Source: Cryptomeria japonica
Lineage: Eukaryota; Streptophyta; Pinopsida; Cupressales; Cupressaceae
Assembly: GCF_030272615.1 (NCBI RefSeq)
Contig: NC_081405.1
Coordinates: 650,139,920 to 650,203,919 of the forward strand
Direction of reading: 5' to 3'
Length of the DNA: 64,000 nt
Below are positions 36,149-45,544 of the stretch, piece by piece. Position numbers and translations under genes: made by a program. Position 1 is the first letter of the stretch. Every line of letters starts with the position of its first letter. The notes under the pieces were generated by a model that saw nothing but the letters and a program-made list of their open reading frames with translations, was not told the DNA's origin and made no database searches.

Positions 36149-37945
36149 GATCCAAGAATGGAGATGAGGGTGGGACACGTGACATGGGATACCATGACAT
36201 GGATAGGATTAGCACTACCAATAGTGTTGGCAGGAGTGATCAATGAGTTCCTCTGTATCAGTTTTTGTACCATTTTGTATAATGATGTAGACACTTGCAG
36301 GTGATTGTAGCCATATGATTTTGACATCATTGTATCATGACACTTTATATATATATATGAGATGATTCATCTTTGCGGCAGCTATATGCATGTGTACCTA
36401 TGTGATGAGATGTTCTCATGTGATGCTTATGATATGAATGCAAATGTGTATATGATGCAATGCAATATTTTTTGTTTTGTTTATGTTTTATATGTGTATG
36501 CCAATGCAAATGTGAATGTAAGTAATGCAGATGAATATGATAATGCAAATGTAAATTGTGCTAACAGGTGTTGTGTGCAGGGTGTGATGCAGTTGTGATA
36601 TCTATATGTATGTATGAAATGCTTATATGTGGTAATGTAGGTGCAACTACATGAAATGTAAATGTTTTTGGTGTGTCATTGTACTCAGTCATGTGATAGC
36701 AGGCTACGTGGACTCGAGAAGGACGATGGAAGTCAATCAAGAAAGGGGGATGGAAGATAGAAGATATGAAAGTGAAAGAGCTTCTTGTGCGTTATCATCA
36801 TTGAGCTTTATTATGGCAAAATAGGTTATGACAATCGAGGCATATGTTCGACCCAGAAAGTCATTGTACCTGTTTGCATGGAGATAAGACAGTCACAAAC
36901 AAGGAATGCCCCAGTTCACACTAGACTCACAGTGTCCTCATATCCTTGGACAAGTCATAGCATTACTAAAAGACAATCCACAGACAAAAAATACAAATAG
37001 GTGACGATACCCCATCCTCGCCTTTCTAGTCAAAGACATCCTGGAGATAGAATCTCTAGTCAAAGACATCCCGAAAAAGCTAAAAGACATGTCACCAGAA
37101 AGATAAAATCAAAAGAAAACCAAGACTCGACACCAACATCCACTGTAGTCCTCAAGTTTAGTGTCTCTTGTCACTTGTATAAGTCTTATTTGATTGTGGT
37201 CACAATGTTTACTTTCACAGAAAGGATTAGATAGCACTGAACCATATGTTGTCTGAGTCTGTTGAAATATTTGATTTGTTGAAGCCCATTGTTGCTACTG
37301 TGTCTCATCTGAAACTGACTGAATCCATGAAACTGATACTTTATTGTGGAGAAGATGAAACTTTATTGCGGATCTGTGATGCAAATGTTGCTTTATTGCG
37401 GATTGTGTGCGAATAGACTGAAGAAAGCTGGAAGAAACTTTACTCCTTGAAACATGTGATGTTCTCAGTTCCACACCCATCACTAGACGTAGGATTTGCC
37501 TTAGCCACAGATAGGGTCTGATTTGTTATGGATGGAAAGGGATGTGAAAAGGGAGGTTTATTATGAATGGCTAACCAATCTTAGGTAGATAAATAACAAG
37601 CCATGATGGGACTGGGTAAGTTTATTATGGATAGATAGGTTGTGAGTGTGTGCGAAGTGAAATGATGAAAGTGAATCCTGAAGGAGGGAGGAGCAATGTC
37701 TCTACGCATGGCGTTGGTGACCCAGTTTTCACCATGGTACTTGCCCAGGGCGCCACCGAAGTGGTTTTCACTGTTGGACGAAATTATTTCTTTTTACTTT
37801 TTTTAATTTTTCAATGTTTTTTGTGTCACAAGGCGCCTGTTTGCCAGGTTTTCACCAAGTAACAATTTTTTTGTTTTATAATTTTTTTTTGTATTTTTGA
37901 ATTTTTTGATTTTTTTGTATTTTTGAATTAGGATATTCCGACGAG
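36149..37945. other. non-coding interior of the gypsy element between PMD fragment and gag-pol
   Basis: I see no conserved domain. The part 36340-36600 is rich in ATGCAAATG/ATATGATGCAATG words and TATATA. The part 36990-37090 holds a short direct repeat (TCTAGTCAAAGACATCC twice, at about 37026 and 37061). Confidence 0.5.
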
Positions 37946-40900
37946 CTATGTGTAGAACCTACGAAGGTGCATGCTGTTGATAGGATCCTCCAAAGGTTCA
38001 CCTTTTGTAGTTGAGAGCTGATATGCCCCAGAGCCATATACTGTTGTGATGATGTAAGGACCAAGCCAGTTTGGTTCAAACTTGCCCTTCTTCTCTCTGT
38101 CTTGCTGAGTTTTGGGATTTTCTCTGAGAACCAAGTCACCTACCTCAAATGTGTGAGGCTTTACCTTGTGATTGTAGTTGCATTTTTCCTTGACTGAATG
38201 ATGTGTAGCTTGATTGAATGTCTTCCTTGATGAAGGAACTGAGATAGAATTACTAGTGTGTGGACTACACAGGCCCGTATGCGCATCGCCTGAAGAAGTT
38301 TGGGCATCCCTGATAACAAAGTCCTGCGAAGCTCCATTAAAGGTCCATGATGTATCGCCAGAAGGGGATGGATGTGTGGAACAAGTGGAAGAGTTATGAA
38401 GGCTTATGATTGTGAAAAGAAGTGAAAGTAGGATAGCATGATGGAGACTTAGGATCAACAAGTATTCTTTTTGACTTGAAATTTTAGAACTTTTGCCCCC
38501 AGTTATTTTGATATTAGGGGAGATCAACTCTTGTTGTTTTTTCTTCATAGGATTTTTATCCTTGACTTTGATTTTTTCAGAGTCCGATAGCTTTTGATTT
38601 TGATTTGAACTAAAGGACTTTTCTTTAGTTTTGACATTTAGATTTTTCTTTTCAAAGCTTGATTTTTGATCCCCAATGAGTGAGGGCTTTTGTGATTCTT
38701 GTTGATCCAAGTTTGGAAGTGGAGTGGAAATGGAAGGAGTGGATGAAATGGTAAGGCTATGTAAGTTCTCAAGAGGGTTGGCGATACGCTCAATAGATTC
38801 TTTGTTGGAACCACTCTTAGGATTGTTGATATCAAGAGATGCTTGCACCACTAGAGGAGATTTGCATTTAGACTTAGTAGCCACAACACTAGGTGGTTCA
38901 CACCTAATTCCTTGCAAATTGTTTATAGATTGTTCTTGTAGACTGAATGTCTTAGGAGACAGTGGGAGTTGATCAACATGAAAGATATACTCACCACATC
39001 CCATGTCTTTAATCTTGAACTTGTCTTTGAGCTCTGCTTGTTTGGATGTAGAAGCTTTTAAGGATTCAGGATCCACATATGCTGATGAAGGAACAGCTTC
39101 ACGATTGACTGGGATTGTTATTTCTGATTGAGGTTGCATATTGTTGCAATATATGAATGGATTTGGATCTGCTTTGATGGTCACTTCAACTCCATTGTGT
39201 GGAAACTTGATGCATCGATGATATGTAGAAGGGACTACGCTCATCTCATGAATCCATGGACGTCCCAAGAGTATGTTGTATGTGATATCGATGTTTAGGA
39301 CTTGACAAACCACATCCTTCATAACGGGCCCAACTCTGAGAGGTAAGGTGACTATACCCTTGGATGAACGCTCTTCATCATCATATGCTTTGATAGTAAT
39401 TTTATTTGTAGAATTCACAGCTTTGTCGGAATATCCCAATTGTTTAATAGTGTTCAATGTACAAATGTTTAGACCTGCTCCTCCATCTATCAGGACTCTT
39501 TTTATTTGATGTTTGTGAATGAAGGCTTCAATGTGTAATGGTGCATTATGTGGCTGACTTACAGATGCGTCATCGGCTTCTGTGAAAGTAAGGGAGTGTG
39601 GAATGGAAAGGTATCCCACCATGGCTTGAAATTGGTCCACATTCAGATCAGTAGGAATGACAGTGTCTCTCAAGATTTTGTCGAGAATAGCTTTATGTGC
39701 AGGGGATATGCATAAGAGCTCAAGGATGGAGATGAGAGCGGGTGTCTTGCCTAACTGTTCTACAAGGTCATACTCAGGTTTAGTAGATGAAGAAGCAGTG
39801 TTTTTAGTGGAGGCACCTGGCAAAGTAATTTTACCTCGACGAGTTGTAACATGACATTCAAAGGTAGGCTCAGAAGAAGATCCCACACCTCTTAGGACAA
39901 TCTTGTGTCGCTGAGGAGGATTCTCAGGGTTTTTGTTCTTGATGGTAATAGTAGAGATATGATTGTCCATCGAGATATGATTGATAGTTGAATCATAGTT
40001 GTAAGGTGCTCTAGTATAGTTGGCTTGATCATCTGTGACTTTAGCTTTTCCATTGTCGTGCTTTGGGAATGGTTCCTTAAACATCTCATGTTCTTGATTG
40101 GATGAGTGTCCCTCAATCTCAATGTCACCTCTATCAATGAGATCTTGCACAATATTCTTCAGTCGATGACAATTACCTGTTTTATGACCCTTGCTTTTAT
40201 GAAATTCACAATACTCATCATCATTCCACCAATTCGGCTTAACCTTTGGTTCATATGGAGGAAAATCTGGAATTGTGATCACCTTGTTTGCCACCAGCTT
40301 TTTGAAGACTGACTCAAGTGGTTCTCCCAATGGAGTGTACTTCCTTTGTGATCTAGAAGTTGTTTGAGTATTCACTTGATTGTTTGTAGAACTTGATCCT
40401 GAAAAGATGAATTTGGGTCGCACTGTGTTGGCATCAACAACACCATCATTGACTGTGTTCTTGTTTTTATTCCAAAATCTTGGCTTGTCTTTTCCTTTAT
40501 AGTCATCTTTGTTTTCCTTAAATATCTTAATGACTCCTTGTTCAATTAAGACCTTTTTTGTTGCTAAACCTTTTTCGATAACGTCCTTGAAGGTAGACAA
40601 ACAAGCTTTTTTTAGATCATAGCCAATGTCTTTGTTAACATTCTGGGTGAACATCTCTACCATTTGTTTTTGTGGAATTTCACAAGAGCATCTGCTGGCT
40701 AGATTTCTCCATCTTTGTAAAAATGATGCAAAAGATTCTCCCTCTTTTTGCTTGGTGTTGCACAAAGTAGTGACTGATATGTCTGTCTCTATGTTATAGG
40801 AGAAATGTTGAATAAATGCCTCTGCTAAGTCACCCCATGACTTAATACCAGGTGGAAGTTGGGAGAACCATTCCATAGCTTGATCACCTAAGCTTTGTGG

Positions 40901-41992
40901 GAATAATCTCATCAAATATGTCTCTTCTGCTGCTACCTCAATGCAAGCTGTGAAAAATTGTCTTATGTGTGCCTTTGGATCCCCTTTTCCTCTATACTTA
41001 TCAAATTTAGGCATCACAAAGTGTGTAGGAAAAGGAGGCATTGGAATGCTCTTGTCAAATGGATAAGGACATATGTCTCTCATTGTGTATGTTGGCTTCA
41101 GTGTATTTATGTCCTCCATTTTCTTTTGTAAGTCCCTGATTTGTTGTTCCAAATTGCTCTTAGGTGGAGATCGACTTCTTGGACCATATCCTATGTTTGA
41201 GGTACCCATTGGAGGAGGTGCATGTTGCATATATGGATGATATTGATCATACACATGTTCATATGGAGGAGGTCTATAATGATGTTGCATATATGGACCA
41301 CTTGGTATAGATTCATGTTGAGGAACACCATATCTATTTTGTGCATGTATACCATACTCTACAGGCATGTCATGTTCTATTGTATTGCCCCCAAATTTGA
41401 CATGAGGTTTCCTTGTGTCCAAATTTTGAGCATGCCTTGGAATATCCCATTGCTTTGGTGGTTGATCCTTAGCATTGATATGTGATTGAGCATATTTTTC
41501 TCCATAAGACTTCCATAATGGTCTACGAAGGTGAGTATCATATGTTTGACCATGTGTATGTGGGACCTCTGGTTTTTGAAGCAAAGCTGATGGTGATTTA
41601 GGTACCATGTGTGGTCCTCTATTTCCTCCACTATTAGGTCTCCTTTGATCCATGTTGGAGTGAGGTTGCTGCAAAGGTCTATGTTCCATTATTTGAGACA
41701 TGTCAAAATCATGAGGTATCTTGGCTCCACTTTGTGCCATCATGTGTAAGAAGTATTGTCTATCCCTCCTCATTATCTCCTCAATCAGTCGATTGAAATG
41801 GGGATTCATAATGGATTCTTCCACATCTGCTGAATGTATTGATAAGTTGTCCAAATTGTCATTGTGTGTAGCATTGTTGTTTAGAGTGTCCATGTTCTCA
41901 ACATTTGGATTGTTTCTATAGGCATCCATGTCAGGTAATGTAGTGGGCTCCGGATTGAAAAATAAATCGTTGTCAAACTCATAAGAACTCAT
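37946..41992 (-). CDS. Gag-protease polyprotein fused to an integrase C-terminal tail, RT missing
   Basis: One uninterrupted minus-strand frame of 1348 codons. By position: residues 1-330 are Q/P/H-rich; ~335-450 are the retrotransposon Gag domain (AMEWFSQLPPGIKSW, FLQRWRNLASRC); ~592-608 hold the finger-like CEFHKSKGHKTGNCHRL; ~828-960 are the retropepsin-like protease (VLIDGGAGLNI, then YNILLGRPWIHEM). After a low-complexity K/S/N-rich linker, residues ~1265-1348 match an integrase C-terminus (EVGDLVLRENP, WLGPYIITTVYGSGAYQL, MHLRRF). No YxDD reverse transcriptase, RNase H or integrase DDE core lies between. The ORF is thus an in-frame internal deletion product of a Tat-like Gag-Pol. The family's Pol is usually over 1000 residues longer. 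It may supply Gag and protease while depending on a full-length relative for reverse transcription. Confidence 0.85.
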   Translation of the reverse strand: MSSYEFDNDLFFNPEPTTLPDMDAYRNNPNVENMDTLNNNATHNDNLDNLSIHSADVEESIMNPHFNRLIEEIMRRDRQYFLHMMAQSGAKIPHDFDMSQIMEHRPLQQPHSNMDQRRPNSGGNRGPHMVPKSPSALLQKPEVPHTHGQTYDTHLRRPLWKSYGEKYAQSHINAKDQPPKQWDIPRHAQNLDTRKPHVKFGGNTIEHDMPVEYGIHAQNRYGVPQHESIPSGPYMQHHYRPPPYEHVYDQYHPYMQHAPPPMGTSNIGYGPRSRSPPKSNLEQQIRDLQKKMEDINTLKPTYTMRDICPYPFDKSIPMPPFPTHFVMPKFDKYRGKGDPKAHIRQFFTACIEVAAEETYLMRLFPQSLGDQAMEWFSQLPPGIKSWGDLAEAFIQHFSYNIETDISVTTLCNTKQKEGESFASFLQRWRNLASRCSCEIPQKQMVEMFTQNVNKDIGYDLKKACLSTFKDVIEKGLATKKVLIEQGVIKIFKENKDDYKGKDKPRFWNKNKNTVNDGVVDANTVRPKFIFSGSSSTNNQVNTQTTSRSQRKYTPLGEPLESVFKKLVANKVITIPDFPPYEPKVKPNWWNDDEYCEFHKSKGHKTGNCHRLKNIVQDLIDRGDIEIEGHSSNQEHEMFKEPFPKHDNGKAKVTDDQANYTRAPYNYDSTINHISMDNHISTITIKNKNPENPPQRHKIVLRGVGSSSEPTFECHVTTRRGKITLPGASTKNTASSSTKPEYDLVEQLGKTPALISILELLCISPAHKAILDKILRDTVIPTDLNVDQFQAMVGYLSIPHSLTFTEADDASVSQPHNAPLHIEAFIHKHQIKRVLIDGGAGLNICTLNTIKQLGYSDKAVNSTNKITIKAYDDEERSSKGIVTLPLRVGPVMKDVVCQVLNIDITYNILLGRPWIHEMSVVPSTYHRCIKFPHNGVEVTIKADPNPFIYCNNMQPQSEITIPVNREAVPSSAYVDPESLKASTSKQAELKDKFKIKDMGCGEYIFHVDQLPLSPKTFSLQEQSINNLQGIRCEPPSVVATKSKCKSPLVVQASLDINNPKSGSNKESIERIANPLENLHSLTISSTPSISTPLPNLDQQESQKPSLIGDQKSSFEKKNLNVKTKEKSFSSNQNQKLSDSEKIKVKDKNPMKKKQQELISPNIKITGGKSSKISSQKEYLLILSLHHAILLSLLFTIISLHNSSTCSTHPSPSGDTSWTFNGASQDFVIRDAQTSSGDAHTGLCSPHTSNSISVPSSRKTFNQATHHSVKEKCNYNHKVKPHTFEVGDLVLRENPKTQQDREKKGKFEPNWLGPYIITTVYGSGAYQLSTTKGEPLEDPINSMHLRRFYT

Positions 41993-43700
41993 GTTTGCGG
42001 ACTATTGAGCCTCTTTAGTTTCTCTCCTAGATTTTTGAAGACACGCTTATATGACTCAGACGCGGTTAAAACAGACACAGATGCGTTTCTGTAAAATTTG
42101 TGCAATTTTTCCAATCTGTGAAGTCGTTTTGTTGTGACCAAATCTGACTGTTTGACTGATTTTCGTGACAAGAGGACACAGTGTTAATGAGGACTCAATG
42201 TTTGCAAGTGTTTAGACTCCAAAATGACTCCAAGAAAAGTGTGTTGTTTGATGTAAAATTGTTTTGCATACACTTGAAGACACAAAAGACACAATGTTTT
42301 GTTGTTTGGTCTTGATTGTTTGAATGTTTAACATAAGTCAAGCACAATTCTTATGGCTGGCCAAGACAATAGTTGTTGATCCCACATGGGGTTTTACCCC
42401 CGAGGCTACGCTATTCAGAGCGGATACTTAGATGCTTGACCTCACTGGCTCCACCCTCGGCACTCACTTCTCGGGTCAGCCAAGTATTAGTCCCCATGAA
42501 ACCTCCCCATGGCGAACTTTGTATCTCTACTAAGAACCGTATGTGTGTGGGCCGCTACCAGAGGTCCGACCTCTTGCCCCAACAACTAGAAGGATTTGGG
42601 CCTCTAAAACAAAATGGTGCTAGTAAGGGCATCCGCTCGTGTGGCCATACATGCGGCACTTTCAGCTCTGTAAATACAGAAGACTCCCAGTCGGTAGGGG
42701 TTACGCCCTACAAATGATCAAATAAATTTGATCAAACGGGTTTATGGGGAGACATAGTGTCGGTATGAACTAATCAGCACACATTATCCATAGTTTTCAC
42801 CATGAATACATTTGATTATAGTGGTTCGGATGAGGTGGGTTTTCCTTGCTACCACTTGGGTCGTCCTCTTCTCACTAGTAGTCCTAATGACCACACGGGA
42901 AGACAGGCCCTCTAAAGATTAAACAAAAAGAGCCTATTGCTCAAGACACAAAAGACAATGATTCAATTTTAGTGCACCAATGGAAGTGTTTGCTAGTCTA
43001 TGAAAACAAGGCACACAATAAAAATTCAAAACCCTAGCCAAGAACCTGCAACAAAAGTTGTTAGTAGTTTGGGTTGTTTGACATAATCACCCCTTCCTGC
43101 AAACACACAAGTTAGGTACATTTTAAAAACCCAAAAGACTTTGTGACATAGGGACCTTCAACAAAACGTTTTTGCTTCCAAGACAAGCTGCACCAATTTA
43201 GTTAGCTAGATCTGAAAGTGTTAGTCCGAAAATAAACCAGATCTGAAACCTTAAGTACAAAATCCGAAAATCGAATCAATGAAAACTTCAAAATTCTGAA
43301 ACAGTAAATACACAGACGCTGTTACCCTAAACACAGACGCGTCTGGATAACACAGACATGGTTCTGTGATGCACAGACACGCCTAAAAATCACAGATGCT
43401 CCTTTCCGACACAGACGCGGGTGAATGCAACATAGACGCGCTTCTGTAACACAGACGCGGATAGAAAAGACACAGACGCGCCTATCCCGAAACCTGCAAA
43501 ACGAAATATTGACAAAACATAGACGCGGATAAAGTTGTCACAGATGCGCCTAAAAATAAAAAACGCGATCCGAAAGTGCGCAAACGCAAAAATACCAAAA
43601 AATGCTGCCGAAAATGTCCGATCTGCAACTTCAAAAACACAAGATCTACAACAAGGAGGTTAAATGCAAAGGGACAAGAGTCCCATCGGGCGTGCCAAAA
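41993..43700 (-). mobile_element. 5' leader and PBS of the 33.2-44.5 kb gypsy element
   Basis: Runs from the 5' LTR (43701) to the gag start at 41992. The PBS-like stretch is TTTTGGCACGCCCGATGGGA on the minus strand at the LTR border. The leader holds a cluster of ACAGACGCG words (43310-43560) and a G/C-rich part (42380-42720) with several hairpin-like short complements. The right 659 bp are duplicated at 33411-34069. Plus-strand open frames here are shadows. Confidence 0.75.
43310..43565. repeat. cluster of ACACAGACGCG-type words in the leader (second copy 33680-33935)
   Basis: Ten or more copies of (AC)ACAGACGCG or one-base variants at irregular 15-30-bp spacing. The duplicated leader at 33411-34069 carries the same cluster. 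Scattered related words occur at 35355 and 42050-42085. The cause could be an RNA structure, a protein-binding array or a coding relic. Confidence 0.75.
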
Positions 43701-44468
43701 TGTATATGGTGAAAATGGATAATAATAATAACAATATTGAAAGGCTAAATGAATTCAACCACAAAAACCCTAGCCTAACAACAACAAAGATCCACCATAA
43801 CATATGAAGATTACCTAAGACAATGCAAATCACAAGGAATCACAAAGATTATACCATCACATGTCCAATAGGGTTTTGATCTCCATTCTTCCTATCTCCA
43901 TTGATCTTGCTTGATATATTTGCTCTCAGATTTTATGTGCACAAGAGCTCAACAAAGAACGGAATGTGGTTGCAAGTAGGATCGTAGTGTAGTCAAGTCT
44001 TCAAGATTGTCAATTAGGGTTTGATAATGAAGAAGGCATCTCCTTAAATAGAAGACACAATATGAAATGGAGGGATAAGATTGAGAGGTGTAAAAGGAGG
44101 TCGGCTATGATTAGAGGGTAGGTAGAAGAAATAATAAAAATAATGAGAGAGGTAGGTAGTGTATGAATTAAGAGATGAGTGACATGTGTCATGTGTAGAA
44201 AATGATAATGAATTAATTAAATAAATAAAGATTTATTTAATTAATAGAAGAAGTAGGATAATTAAATAAATAAGATATTTATTTAATTTAGGAAAAGGAT
44301 AATTTAAATAAATAAATGTATTTATTTAAATGAGAAATAAGGCTAGAAGAGGATAAATGAATTAATTAAATAAATAAGGATTTATTTAATTAATAGAAGA
44401 ATTAGGCTTAGATAATTAAATAAATAAAATATTTATTTAATTAGACTGGACAATTTTAGGTGTCTACA
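43701..44468 (-). repeat. 5' LTR of the 33.2-44.5 kb element
   Basis: 768 bp, TGTATATGG...GTGTCTACA, directly followed by the target duplication GGTAT. It differs from the left LTR at only a handful of positions seen by eye. Confidence 0.9.
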
Positions 44469-44523
44469 GGTATTAATTAGATTATGTAGTAACTTGCCTG
44501 TATATCTTATTTTACTCTTGTAG

Positions 44524-45141
44524 GGCACAAGCAGCACGAGTGCAGGGCAGTGTGATTTAGGATCTGGTAGTGCAATTGGAGACAAGGGAAAGGTAATTGA
44601 ATGCCAATATGATTGAATGAATAGTTTAAATAACTTATAGTGATTATACAAGTCTAGACATAGATTGATAGTTTTGTATACTTTTTGTGTATACGTACAG
44701 AGAATTCTTGGCTTCACATCCTTGTTGACTACACCCAGTATACCTAAAGATGAAGAAGAAGAAGAAGAGATGCTTCGAGTACATGTGTGTTTATTTTATT
44801 TTGTGTTTAGTAGATATAATTTATTATTATTAGTGACAATTATATGCTAACTTGTATCAATGTCATGTTTGTGAACATATGTAGGTTGTGTATGAAAATA
44901 TTGAAAACATACCTCCTCTACCAAAGACATACATCAAGAGTCCTGTAAAGCCGAAGAGAAAATGTGGAGATGAGGTAAATAAGAATAGTTCAATTATAGT
45001 TCATTTTTATGTTAACTTTTCGAATGTGAGTTATATAATATAACTAATATTAATTGTGGTTTGTTTTTTCTTGTGCAAGATCCTTCAAAGCTGAGCAGTG
45101 CTGTGAAGAGGGTTGATTTTTATGATCCATCAACATCTTAG
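44524..45141 (+). pseudogene. unknown gene copy B, 3' exons
   Basis: Exons 44524-44592 (23 codons), 44701-44778 (26 codons, acidic EEEEEE run) and 44885-44974 (30 codons, KPKRK basic cluster) have GT-AG borders and phase 0. The last exon ends KRVDFYDPSTS with TAG at 45139-45141. The acceptor of the last exon is off by one base (GTGCAAG before GATCC), so this copy may no longer splice in frame there. The chain continues the 31959-33154 exons across the gypsy insertion. It matches the 3' exon series of copy A in exon count, exon sizes (23 codons) and final motif KR(L/V)DF-DP. Confidence 0.6.
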
Positions 45142-45544
45142 GATGTTATAGATAGATTTGGGATGCTGACATGTCTAGTTGGCATGTATATTTTGTATAT
45201 GGACATACATTCACGTATATAGACATACATTTTGTTTGAGTTGGCGTTTATGCCATATTTGTGTATGGACATACATTTGTAATCATTTGATATTTTTATA
45301 TACACAGAAGTTGATATTTGATCATATAAATTGTTTCTCATCTATGCATGGCGTTATTATGGAAATCTTTAATCTTCATTCCAATAATTAACAATGGTTA
45401 ATAATGGTTATTTAATGAACAATACAATTCATTTCATTTCATCGTAAGTGTTGTTTGTATAATGAACAATACAATACAATCCATTTAATGAACAATACAA
45501 TTCATTTAATGAACAATACAATACAATTCATTTAATACAATTCA
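45142..45544. other. AT-rich 3' flank of unknown gene copy B
   Basis: Holds three TGGACATACATT-type words (45196-45275) and short direct repeats of AATGAACAATACAAT (45415-45525). No gene is seen. The first part may be the 3' untranslated region of copy B. Confidence 0.5.

Larger units (their letters stand above)
33224..44468 (-). mobile_element. 11.2-kb Tat-like gypsy element inserted in an intron of unknown gene copy B
   Basis: The target duplication GGTAT is at 33219-33223 and 44469-44473. The full LTRs are 34070-34837 and 43701-44468, both exactly 768 bp with few differences. Minus orientation is shown by the purine tract AAAGAGGGGCAAAA next to the left LTR and by the PBS-like TTTTGGCACGCCC next to the right LTR. 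The interior holds a 1348-codon Gag-protease-integrase-tail ORF on the minus strand and a plant mobile domain gene fragment on the plus strand. Between the left target duplication and the full left LTR are 846 bp of reiterated LTR and leader pieces, so the inserted molecule was not a simple LTR-interior-LTR copy. Close LTR similarity suggests a younger insertion than the one at 20.6-29.5 kb. Confidence 0.88.

Noticed and set aside
42373-42717. Plus-strand 114-codon frame in the gypsy leader
   Set aside because: It is antisense to the leader in a GC-richer part, has no domain and is more likely structure-rich untranslated RNA of the element.
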